This document shows, piece by piece, positions 47,101 to 53,721 of a stretch of 64,000 nt of DNA (positions are counted from its first letter, which is position 1; every line of letters begins with the position of its first letter). The notes beneath the pieces are model-generated. The model ran no database searches, had not been told where the DNA came from, and saw only the letters and a program-made list of their open reading frames with translations. The position numbers were made by a program, and so were the translations under genes. The stretch is taken from NCBI GenBank assembly GCA_933228895.1, contig OW121852.1, positions 104,677,544-104,741,543 of the forward strand. The letters are read 5' to 3'. Source of the DNA: Platycnemis pennipes (taxonomy: Eukaryota; Arthropoda; Insecta; Odonata; Platycnemididae).

Positions 47101-47811
47101 AACAGGGGTCAATCACTCCTAGGGACCAGCCTCGTAAATCAGTAAAATCAAGGTTTCGTAAAATAGAGGTCATTTTACATGGTTTTCGTATATACAAAGA
47201 TCGGGACCGGCGGAATGGTTCGTAAATTGGTGTTTTATCGTAAATTAGAGGTTCGTAAAAAAGAGGTTCTACTATATTCTCCATCTTTCCATCCTTAATG
47301 CGTATGCCTTTCCTTATGTTTCAAATTTTCTTGAGCATTTAAATAAAAAACTATTATCAGAGGTTTTTTTACATTTATCATCTTATGCACTTTCTGTCTC
47401 CCTTAGAATAGAGCATTTTATCAATGGATTCTTTTTCTGATAATAGTGCTCTTTGAAGGCATCTATCCAAAAAACTTTTCATTACACCATTTTACAATGA
47501 AGGACTTAATCACTTTTATTTTAGAGTAGTTGTAATCAGTGTTATAATCCAGCCTTGGATAGTGATTTAGTGATTGGTAGTAACGTACTTGCTTCTTTCC
47601 TCAGGCTATTCGTGATGGTGTCATTGAGGCAACAGTAGATCACGAGAAAGGTTTCATGCGCAGCAGGGAATCTGCTGATGTGTATGGCACAAGGGAACCC
47701 CAGCTTGCTTTCCATCAGAGAATTACATTCTGCCTCCAAGTTCGCAACCACAGTGTGAGGGCAATGAGGTATCCACCCAAGTCCTATTCCAAGGATCTAG
47801 AGTCTGCAGAG
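20020..47811 (+). CDS. PSMD3: PSMD3 / Rpn3, 26S proteasome lid subunit, nine exons, C-terminal tail not found
   Basis: Rpn3 is a non-catalytic PCI-domain scaffold of the 19S regulatory lid (Drosophila Dox-A2). Exons 20020-20128, 20390-20595, 23128-23338, 27958-28078, 33104-33215, 36216-36398, 43392-43506, 44285-44508 and 47605-47811 total 1488 nt (496 codons) and join in frame. Family landmarks are an acidic N-terminus ending [25 protein letters not shown] (about 189-203), [39 protein letters not shown], the PCI/winged-helix block [20 protein letters not shown] and [12 protein letters not shown], and FHQRITFC. Reading stops at [11 protein letters not shown], exactly before the usual charged tail of about 25 residues. 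Exon 3 carries an unusual Gly/Ala/Gln/Pro-rich linker. Introns reach 7 kb and are full of transposons. Confidence 0.95.
20390..20595 (+). CDS. PSMD3: PSMD3 exon 2
   Basis: Acceptor TTCTGCAG, donor GTGAGT. The exon encodes [20 protein letters not shown] through [18 protein letters not shown] and ends LLSFLDE, close to animal Rpn3. Confidence 0.95.
20596..23127. other. PSMD3 intron 2
   Basis: Mostly unique AT-rich intron. A 75-codon - strand frame at 20803-21030 ([18 protein letters not shown] region) looks protein-like but matches nothing I know; it may be a relic. I see no other feature. Confidence 0.4.
23128..23338 (+). CDS. PSMD3: PSMD3 exon 3 with low-complexity linker
   Basis: Acceptor CTTGTAG, donor GTGAGA, ending in phase 1. 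The first two thirds is a Pro/Ala/Gly/Gln-rich linker (around [20 protein letters not shown]). The rest, [20 protein letters not shown], matches the family helix. Confidence 0.93.
23562..24649. mobile_element. Tigger/pogo element, family E, internally deleted
   Basis: The TIRs agree over about 24 bp with one mismatch (CAGTGAACTCTCGTTAGCAC; other end has GTAC). TA lies on each side. ACGTGCTAA/ACGTACTAA motifs recur many times in both ends. It retains the transposase N-terminus on the - strand. Confidence 0.92.
23978..24160 (-). pseudogene. Tigger/pogo transposase N-terminal helix-turn-helix remnant
   Basis: The sequence [18 protein letters not shown] through [20 protein letters not shown] is the CENP-B/pogo-type N-terminal HTH that binds the element ends. 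The frame then stops after [12 protein letters not shown]. The second DNA-binding domain and the DDE domain are deleted. Confidence 0.8.
25095..25255 (+). repeat. Repeat A fragment
   Basis: Internal part of repeat A, opposite to copy 2, including GTTAGATAGAAATG and ATTAATCTTCTAACT. It is truncated before the central GC-richer part and abuts copy 3. Confidence 0.65.
25262..26058 (+). repeat. Repeat A copy 3 with a tRNA-like insert
   Basis: Near-complete A copy from CGTTTACTCAGAACCG to GTAAACGACCCCATT. A 264-bp insert at 25755-26018 is flanked by an 8-bp duplication. Confidence 0.8.
25755..26018 (+). mobile_element. tRNA-like SINE or MITE inserted in repeat A
   Basis: It is flanked on both sides by GTCAGATT (8-bp TSD). 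Inside, ATGGTAGCGCAACTGGTAGA and GGTTTGAGTCCC resemble polymerase III A and B boxes spaced as in a tRNA. The tRNA-like part is itself flanked by inverted TTCCACAGAGAAA. The anticodon and T stems are imperfect, so this is not a working tRNA. Confidence 0.65.
26059..27297. other. PSMD3 intron 3, unclassified part
   Basis: Mostly AT-rich intron with a GC-richer patch at about 26150-26300. No gene or named repeat recognised. Confidence 0.4.
27298..27405. mobile_element. Fragment of a Tigger family F end
   Basis: About 100 bp match the right end of the element at 29563-32315 (CTATTTGCATTTTCCC, GGTCCCTAGAAAAG, GGGGTTTTA). The final CTGTA is lost. Confidence 0.7.
27958..28078 (+). CDS. PSMD3: PSMD3 exon 4
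   Basis: This exon is not visible as a long ORF and was found by translation between AACACAG and GTAAGT. It encodes [31 protein letters not shown] and a DQLEKIRG end, a highly conserved Rpn3 block. It ends in phase 2. Confidence 0.95.
28079..29562. other. PSMD3 intron 4, left part
   Basis: Non-coding. At about 29083-29165 the + strand reads [17 protein letters not shown], which resembles the end of a LINE endonuclease domain. This is a single short match and unconfirmed. Confidence 0.35.
29563..32315. mobile_element. Tigger/pogo element, family F, nearly full length
   Basis: 2753 bp, TIRs CAGTAAAACCCCGTATTTGC and CAGTAAAACCACTTATTTGC, TA on both sides. ATTTGC/GCAAAT motifs recur near both ends. 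It carries a broken + strand transposase. Confidence 0.92.
30375..31780 (+). pseudogene. Tigger/pogo transposase (DDE_1, CENP-B type), broken
   Basis: Order seen: a basic N-terminal part near 30410-30520 ([15 protein letters not shown]) ended by a stop, the second DNA-binding region [19 protein letters not shown], the first catalytic block [29 protein letters not shown], the second catalytic block [11 protein letters not shown], then an acidic C-terminal tail ending SKISDFLAK. The frame is broken after QCPAHPWN and again before 31448. Two catalytic Asp residues are visible but no complete protein can be made. Confidence 0.88.
32318..33103. other. PSMD3 intron 4, right part
   Basis: Holds the 5' half of the split acidic ORF (to 32448), then unclassified AT-rich intron. 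No further gene. Confidence 0.4.
33104..33215 (+). CDS. PSMD3: PSMD3 exon 5
   Basis: Acceptor TTGATAG, donor GTAAGC. It encodes [20 protein letters not shown] and [13 protein letters not shown], nearly invariant in the family. Confidence 0.96.
33285..33362. repeat. Strong palindrome / hairpin in PSMD3 intron 5
   Basis: Arms of about 38 bp with a 3-base AGA loop; the core CTTTGTACAGTCCACTAG pairs with CTAGTGGACCGTACAAAG. Outer parts pair imperfectly through A/T runs. Probably a snap-back MITE; the loop is too short for a typical pre-miRNA. Confidence 0.7.
33794..35064. mobile_element. Tigger/pogo-type non-autonomous element, family C copy 2
   Basis: Left end CAGTGGAAGCTCTATATAGC, right end complement CGGTGGAAGTCCCATAC, TA on each side. 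TATAGCGAG-type motifs occur in both ends. Related to 9000-10347. No transposase. Confidence 0.8.
35065..36215. other. PSMD3 intron 5, right part
   Basis: AT-rich intron; no gene or repeat recognised. Confidence 0.45.
36216..36398 (+). CDS. PSMD3: PSMD3 exon 6
   Basis: It has 61 codons, phase 0, acceptor ATTCCAG, donor GTAAGT. It encodes [32 protein letters not shown] and [13 protein letters not shown], very close to animal Rpn3. Confidence 0.96.
38026..39379 (-). pseudogene. Tigger/pogo transposase, family G, inactivated
   Basis: From ATG 39379: [20 protein letters not shown] and the first HTH, then a frameshift near 39270 and an in-frame stop at 39190-39192. The frame resumes [16 protein letters not shown], the second [21 protein letters not shown], the first catalytic block [28 protein letters not shown] and NKKVWMT. 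A second stop is at 38608-38610. Then comes [16 protein letters not shown], where the expected catalytic Asp of the DNxAPxH-type block is Asn. [18 protein letters not shown] and an acidic tail follow. Clearly non-functional. Confidence 0.9.
39499..40098 (-). other. Long open frame with duplicated FLEMLIPNE block, upstream of family G transposase
   Basis: 199 codons open on the - strand, between the element end and the transposase start. It contains [20 protein letters not shown] and, about 46 codons on, [20 protein letters not shown], encoded by direct DNA repeats near 39671-39715 and 39811-39856. The rest is Arg/Pro/Ala-rich and GC-rich. No family recognised. It may be a captured sequence or simply a non-coding repeat left open by chance. 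Confidence 0.3.
41510..42300. repeat. Diverged direct duplication inside the hAT element
   Basis: 41510-41800 and 42030-42300 share blocks in order: GAATGTAGG, TTTTTTTC-CGC, GAAAAATTTTCATCT, TTTTGTGACC, TATCTACCG, CATTCGCATT/CATTCACAGG and TAAGCCGTGA. Period about 520 bp. Confidence 0.6.
42467..43391. other. PSMD3 intron 6, right part
   Basis: AT-rich intron between the hAT target duplication and exon 7. Nothing recognised. Confidence 0.45.
43392..43506 (+). CDS. PSMD3: PSMD3 exon 7
   Basis: Found by translation after ATTTCAG. It encodes [20 protein letters not shown] and [12 protein letters not shown], then donor GTAATC in phase 1. It aligns with the LLGEIPDR and PYFLLTQ blocks of Rpn3. 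Confidence 0.95.
43741..43800. repeat. Interspersed hairpin module, copy 1
   Basis: CATCTACAT, then TACCCTGCAAG, a CACC/GGTGT-type hairpin and GTGTGGCAGGGGGTGAA. A second copy is at 50873-50930. Confidence 0.6.
44285..44508 (+). CDS. PSMD3: PSMD3 exon 8 (PCI core)
   Basis: Acceptor TTGTTGCAG, donor GTAAAA. It encodes [40 protein letters not shown] and [12 protein letters not shown]. This is the PCI-domain helices and the start of the winged helix. Confidence 0.97.
44542..45175. mobile_element. Tigger/pogo-type non-autonomous element, family D copy 2
   Basis: Ends CAGTAGAAGCCCAGTATAAT and complement CAGTGGAAGCCCGGTATAAC with TA on both sides. TATAGCGAG motifs and GCTCGGTATTACGA are shared with 13107-14819. 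It begins 34 bp after PSMD3 exon 8. Confidence 0.85.
45359..47274. mobile_element. Tigger/pogo-type non-autonomous element, family B copy 2
   Basis: Collinear with 2552-4469 over its whole 1916 bp with scattered substitutions and short indels. TA on both sides; left end CAGTATAACCTC. No transposase. Confidence 0.87.
47605..47811 (+). CDS. PSMD3: PSMD3 exon 9 (end of PCI domain)
   Basis: Acceptor TTCCTCAG, donor GTGAGT at 47812, phase 0. It encodes [35 protein letters not shown] and [13 protein letters not shown]. Animal Rpn3 continues after SAE with a charged tail that is absent here, so at least one more exon is required. Confidence 0.96.
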
Positions 47812-49281
47812 GTGAGTTCATCATTTTCTGTTTTCTAGTGTTACTTTATTGGGAATCCTCTAAATGTAATGGAAGTATAATTATGAAGTTTGTTCTTATG
47901 ATTTCTTTTGTATTAAGTCAAGTTTTCAGTCCTGATGGTGAGAATATTCCAATTATGTATTCTGCAATTTGAAGCTCACTGTTTTTGGGACGAAGCACTT
48001 ATGGAAGAAGTGATATAAAGTAAAAGACTTAAATATTCGTATGAACAAAATGACACTCCTAATATATTCCTTCCAGAAAAGCAACTTAGGTTCAACTGAC
48101 TCTGACTTTGGTAGGTTTTTTACTGAGCTGCACTTCTTGAAAGAAATCTTGAGTCTCCTCTCTACAATTTGCTCTCCCTCGCACCCTTTCCACGCCGACC
48201 CTAGTCTTTCATAATGAGCGCTTGGGTCTGAATGAGTCCCACTGTCCCGTGGTCATCCATAAGCTATGAAAATGGTGCACATGGCTCCCCTAGATAATAT
48301 TCTGGGCTAAACGAAAGGGAAGTGAAAATATTGTAACTGTCACTGCCCTTATCCTTATCTCTTGTTGTATTTCCTTGCCAAAATGAAGCCCATCCCAAAG
48401 GGGCCTTCGAGAAACCAGTCGTCAGGACAGGATAGTTTACGTTGACATTAAGGTCGTCAAATTTTCATCTATGCACTGAGTATACTCTCCCTTATCCTCC
48501 GAAGTGGATGGAAAACCGCTCTCACCACTCATTATAATGTCAAGAGATATAGGTGAAAGTTATTTGCTTATTTCGCGAAAAGTGTAGAATAGCTGCATCA
48601 AATGAAGACGCACTATCTTTCCAAAAACAGATCTAAAGTATTAGCAAATTTGCTCAAAATAAACAATATGGTTTATTGTATTAGTATGCATGAAATTCAT
48701 GCATTAGAAAAATATTCAATTCCTCAAAAAGTATTTCAAATCATAGCATGAAAAAATGATGCTTAGCACGTAGGGCGGCACCATAGGTAGTTTAAAGGGG
48801 TCGGTGCCCAGCACGTAGCATGGCATTGAAGGGTTAATGTGGTTTAAGGTTTAAAGGTCATGCATTAGATTTTCTCATTACTGTACCTATTTCAATTCTC
48901 TCATCCCACTCAAATTTTTGCATGGGTCTCAATACTAGTAAGATAATACTAGTTTTTTTACAAACTTTATCATTTTCATTGCTTATCTTACCTGCTCACG
49001 TAACTGATGGTATTTGGATGAATAGATCGCTGGTTTTGCAACACATAATTCATGGGTTCTAATCCTGCTCGAGGCATGAATGTTGTATATTTCTTCGAAT
49101 AGGAAGCTTTAACATTGGTATTTGTTAAATTTGACTTTGTCAGGTTTGAATGTGTTGGTTCTGATATGTTGACAACAGTTTAGCTGGAAAACCATCTGTA
49201 AAGTTCATGAACATCAGTATTGGTTAGATATTGCAATGTTAAATATAGGTAACTTTAGAGTTGGAGCAACTTGAAATCCAA
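47812..49281. other. PSMD3 downstream intron or flank, unclassified
   Basis: No canonical Rpn3 tail exon found. A splice-acceptor-like TTCCTTCCAG ends at 48076, but the frame after it is not Rpn3-like. No named repeat. Confidence 0.4.
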
Positions 49282-50110
49282 TAGGGTAGTTTCCTATTAT
49301 TTTTTTGTCTTGATCAAAAGTTTATAACCTCTGGAGTACGTGTTTTAAGCCGTTCGATTTTTAAATGACGTTAAGTATTTTTCCTCATTAATTAAAAAGT
49401 GAAAAAAATCAATGGCGCGAAAACGCGACGGCAAACTATTGCATGCCGGTTAATCCTACGCGTGACGTCAAACTATTTCCCCTACCTGCCACCAGGTGGT
49501 GCTGCGGACGCTTCCAAATAGACGCCGCACTCCGTTAAAGCTTATGAACAAGTATTGGAGGCATATTTATTCTGTTAATTAATTATAACTAACTTTTATT
49601 TATTTATTTAACATTAATTATGCAGTTGATTCATTTAAAATCAGTAAGTATTCCTTTCACAAGCATATCATGTAGTTTGCCTATCGCCGCGCGACCTTCA
49701 CGCTATGCTTCGTCGTAGCAGAAGACACAGCGAGCAGGACGTCCTTGAGCCTATAAAATGACTAATAATACCATGTTTAACTGAGAATACTTTTCCAACA
49801 TTGATAGTTTTTACAGGTTAATACTAATAAATATTCACTTGAGCTGAGGGGCCCTGAAATACAACGGTAAGTTCAGGAGACAAATTTTCCTATGCTTCGC
49901 AACGTAAACTACCTACCTGTTACGTCAGCATGAAGGCAGCGCACCCCGCCATTTCAGAGCCTTTTCAAATGGCCTTAAAATTAACATTTAATTCTCTAGT
50001 AAATTGGGATTTCTCAATACAAACTTTTTACGTAAATTAAATACATTTATGGCAGGGCAAAAATTGCAATTAATGAAGTCTGTTTTCTTTGATGAAGGAA
50101 ACTACCCTAT
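49282..50110. mobile_element. MITE with 15-16-bp TIR
   Basis: TAGGGTAGTTTCCT at the left and AGGAAACTACCCTA at the right are exact complements. About 830 bp, no ORF. Superfamily not assigned. Confidence 0.8.
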
Positions 50111-50291
50111 TCTGCCTTTTCCATTTTGAGTGCTCCTCATATGTGTAACTTCTTTGTCAACCAAGACTGGAGATAATTTTTGGAATGGTCCTAACCTAAC
50201 GATGTTATTCATGGTAGTTTAAATATTTGAAAGAAATGGTTGTTTCTAAGTGAAACACTATTCATTATGCACTGTAAACACAGGTCTTACG

Positions 50292-50865
50292 CGGTCGGTC
50301 CCAAGAGTTCCAGAATTTAAAAAAATCATTTATTGAACATAAACTTGCAATCTCTTTAGAACTTTTCAAAGTACTCTCCTCCCGACAGGATGCACATTTT
50401 CCAATGCTTCACCCACTCATCATAGGCTCCCTGGGAGGCCTCAATGGGGCCTCATGGCCTCAACCTCTAATAGACAGGCCGTCCAAGCCTCTGTTAACCT
50501 CTCCAGTATCCCGTGGTGGTGTCCTTTCAGGGTTCTTTTTATCTTGGGAAATAAAAAGAAGTCCGGTAGTGCCTGTCCCCACTTGGACCAAAATTTTCTC
50601 TTTCGTTCGTTCGTAGTGTTAGAGCGATTCCTGGCACTTCAACAGGCGCTGTTCCTTCATGTCGTCAGTGAGAACTTTCAGCACCATCTTGGCACAGACA
50701 CCTCATCTCAAAACCCTCAGTTAACATGTGGTGAAAACTGAATTGGGCACGCTATTTTCTTTGGCTGACAATTCGTCTAATGCTTTCCAAAAGTTGTCGC
50801 ACTTTTTGGACCGTATCGTCAGTTTTTGTCGGCGACGGCTTCCCGACCCTCGCGGAACCTCTTGT
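50292..50865 (-). pseudogene. mariner-type transposase relic with internal deletion
   Basis: The - strand from about 50865 reads RVGKPSPTKTDDTVQKVRQL, a mariner N-terminal HTH signature. It then jumps to KVLTDDMKEQRLLKCQESL, LFLFPKIKRTLKG, and ends EWVKHWKMCILSGGEYFEKF, the mariner C-terminus. The DDD catalytic centre is deleted and frames shift several times. Not functional. Confidence 0.8.
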
Positions 50866-50872
50866 AACATCA

Positions 50873-50930
50873 ACATCTACATAATACCCTGCAAGCCACC
50901 ACAAAGGTGTGTGGCAGGGGGTGAACTCTA
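50873..50930. repeat. Interspersed hairpin module, copy 2
   Basis: CATCTACATAATACCCTGCA with the same hairpin and GTGTGGCAGGGGGTGAA tail as at 43741-43800. It directly abuts the mariner relic. Confidence 0.6.
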
Positions 50931-51778
50931 ACCAAACATGCACTACATGTGCATAAAAAAGGATTAGTACTTGTATAGGTACAGTTCAAAACTACGCTAT
51001 TTAAAATGCTATGCTATTTAGAACTTAAGTTCGGTTCTGTGACATTTCGTCCTCCCCGAAGCTTGCCTAAGCCTTTTTAGCCAATCCGCGCCATCTTTAC
51101 TCAGTTTAATTCAACATTTAATTGCACGCTGCGCTGCTTCAAATTCTCCACTATCATTTTTCGACGATGGTATGGTGGCACGCTTAGCGATAAGCACGAT
51201 CTTCACATAACCACTGCCCGCAGGTCACAGCGAATGGTGGCATTCTCTACCCAACACCACTTTTTCCACCAGGAGCCGTGCAAGCGTACGTGGCTGGCTG
51301 CGGAAATTCATTACCGGAACTTGGGACAGACCCTTCACATGTATTGTTTTTTTTCCAATAGCAAGATGGAATTTGAGTACTTCTGGCGATATCAGGGTGT
51401 ATAAGTACAACTTCTTTGAATTGTTGAATAAATCAAATCTAAAGAAATTTGCGATTGTTATGTAATAGTTTGCGACCTCTAGTTTGTGATGTCATCTTTC
51501 ACCTCCCTTGAGTATTTATATGGCTTCGAGTATTACTTACGAAGCATACGCAACGCACGACTGCTACGACTAACGGTCTACTTCGATAGATCAAGCGTTT
51601 ACAAAATTAATAAATTAATGTAAAATATAAAATTTGAGTTAAATGGCAATATCGCCATAGTAAATATTTCGTCCAGGTTCATTAAAAATTCAGATTTTTT
51701 TTAAATTTTAGAACCCGCTCAACTAAGTTTGAATTTATCAGATAACACTGAAGGCGTCACTTTGTGGAATTTTACGGT
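50931..51778. other. Unclassified non-coding stretch
   Basis: No gene or repeat recognised; a moderately GC-rich part at about 51040-51300 precedes AT-rich sequence. Confidence 0.4.
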
Positions 51779-51886
51779 ATTCATGGTAACGAATAAAATA
51801 AGACTTTTAGTCAATTCCACACTTTTTTAATAACCGACCTAGGTTTCGACAAATTTTTGTCATTCTCAAGGTTCGTTACCATGAAT
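51779..51886. repeat. Inverted repeat enclosing a hammerhead-like motif
   Basis: ATTCATGGTAACGAA (51779-51793) and TTCGTTACCATGAAT (51872-51886) are exact complements. On the - strand inside, CTTGAGAATGA, a CAAA/TTTG stem and TCGAAACC follow in the hammerhead-like order. The same plan recurs at 60489-60629. Confidence 0.55.
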
Positions 51887-53186
51887 GTTTGAATTGTCAC
51901 CCGAACCAAGATGGATCTTTTCAGGGATTTTAAAAGCTCTTTGTATTTTCTGATATTCTGCGCATTTTGTTTCTACATGACGTATGAGTAAAACAACACC
52001 ACTTGAATCGCAAAAAGGCGGGTTATTCCGGCGGAATTAGAATCTATAGTGTGACCCATTCGCAGTCTTGCAAGCTATATTTCCTCACGCCGATCAAGGT
52101 AAAAGTTTTTCGTCTGCAAATGGCGCGAACGTACTGCCGAAACTTTCCTTCTAAGCAAGTGGTGACCGTTAACTTTCCTGGTAACTGTCTGGCCAGGGAG
52201 CATTCTCATTAAATGTATTATTGTTCGTTGTGGATGGTACTTCTTTATCGAGATTGAGGAATGGGAAAAATTTCTCGTGTGGGATTACCTGGATGTGCAT
52301 CCTTTGGAAGTGCGGGTTGCGTATTTGCAGGCGAACATTTCCGCGTGTAGAAGTTCATTCAAGAGCGTATTCCAGTTTTTTCTTTAATTATAAAAACTCG
52401 TCTTGCTATTGAGGTAGGCTTGTAATTCAAACCTTGTAATTTCGCCCTACGATTCCGGAGGCAATCATCGTATAAAAGAAGCATTATCGATGCAAGACGG
52501 GAAAGGAAATTTCTCCGCGCTAAGTTTGAAGATTTTCCGACCTTATACGCGTCTACAGAATATACTAAATGACTTGATCTTTATTTGAGTAATGATCATT
52601 TTCATCATCTGTTGTGGACAGTGTGATGTATGGCCTTCAGGCATGCGTTTCCGTTTAATGATTTTTCTTTTGTTTATAATTTTAGCATGACCACGAGCGT
52701 AATTCATTACTGAAAGAGCGAATGGAGTTAGCTCCTGTATGACTTTAATTCTTAAAATTCTTTAAATCGCAAGTGTGGTATTTTTTTTATTTCCCAATGA
52801 CTAGTATCTTCATCAAGAGGTAATAGTTCCGGTAAAACCATAAGAGAACATTTCTTGGCCTTCTCATCAGAGATTTTTGTTGCTTAAGAAATTTTTCCCT
52901 CTCCCACTTCGCATCAGTCTATTTCGAGTTATTGAACAATGCAGTGTCTAATTTCGTATATTGTCTCTATATCGGTCTGTTTGGATTGGTAATTGTTGCT
53001 ATTTTCATCGTAAAACAGCCAGGAAGGGTCTTTAAATTGTACATTGCCACCCAAGGATGTTTACATTCCTTGCGCGCTTAAGTTAAAATCCGTCTATAAT
53101 AAGAGAAGCATCGTTTATCCGAATTCTACGGGGTACATCAGTGATGTGTAACTATCGCAATGTGACTGGTTCAAAATAATTTGACT
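51887..53186. other. Unclassified stretch around the candidate exon
   Basis: Apart from the weak exon at 52686-52742, no gene or repeat is supported. Short open frames at 52003-52412 lack family matches. Confidence 0.4.
52686..52742 (+). CDS. Weak candidate for an alternative PSMD3 terminal exon
   Basis: After a good polypyrimidine tract and AATTTTAG, the phase-0 frame reads 18 codons (HDHERNSLLKERMELAPV) then TGA. It is charged and helical like the Rpn3 tail but does not match the conserved REREQQDLELAKE-type end. It may be an alternative end or chance. Confidence 0.2.
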   Translation, partial: HDHERNSLLKERMELAPV

Positions 53187-53721
53187 CAATGGGGTCGTTT
53201 ACTATATTTTTTATTGCCGAATATGATAGAGTTTGTAAAATAAAAAGACCCGTATTTTTCCGGTTTTTGATCCGTCAATTATTTCTCTAGTTATAAGCGG
53301 CGAAAAACTGATGATTTTAACCCTTTCGGAAAAGTGGGTGTGGTGCAACCTCTGACGTATATCGACTTTGTCCAATCACAACTGAGCCCGCGATGCTACT
53401 TCACCATATCGCAAAGGGGGGGGGGACAGCTCTCTCAATGGGAGCGATTGCGACAGGATATGTGCGAGCAGACCTTCCGAGAATCCCCCTCCACTCCCTT
53501 CCCTTCCCATAAGAGCAGTCAAGGACGGGAGGAAAATGACGTCAATGTTATCACAGCAGCTTTTTCGGTGGGCGTCACTTTTTGCTTATTTTAATTTTTG
53601 ATTTATGAGTGAATGGTTGTGGTTAGAAGATTAATTTTTTCACTAAAAATCTTTTTTCGTTTCCATATAACAATTTCGTGCACAAAATTGCGATTTCGGT
53701 TCCGAGTAAACGCCCCCATTG
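53187..53721 (-). repeat. Repeat A copy 4, intact 535-bp reference copy
   Basis: CAATGGGGTCGTTTAC at the left and the complement of CAATGGGGGCGTTTAC at the right form its terminal inverted repeats. It contains TGACGTCA (53537-53544) and a CCAATCA box. No ORF of note. DNA-transposon-like MITE; superfamily not assigned. Confidence 0.8.

Noticed and set aside
48077..48210. Possible exon after TTCCTTCCAG at 48076
   Set aside because: In-phase translation (KSNLGSTDSDFGRFF...) bears no resemblance to any Rpn3 tail; the acceptor is probably fortuitous.
49000..49075. Another tRNA-like SINE with GGGTTCTAATCC
   Set aside because: Only a B-box-like motif is convincing; the A box and ends could not be placed.
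49700..49790. Possible Rpn3 tail reading RRHSEQDVLE near 49716-49745
   Set aside because: Superficially like the charged Rpn3 tail, but no AG acceptor puts it in the phase required after exon 9, and it lies inside a TIR-bounded MITE.
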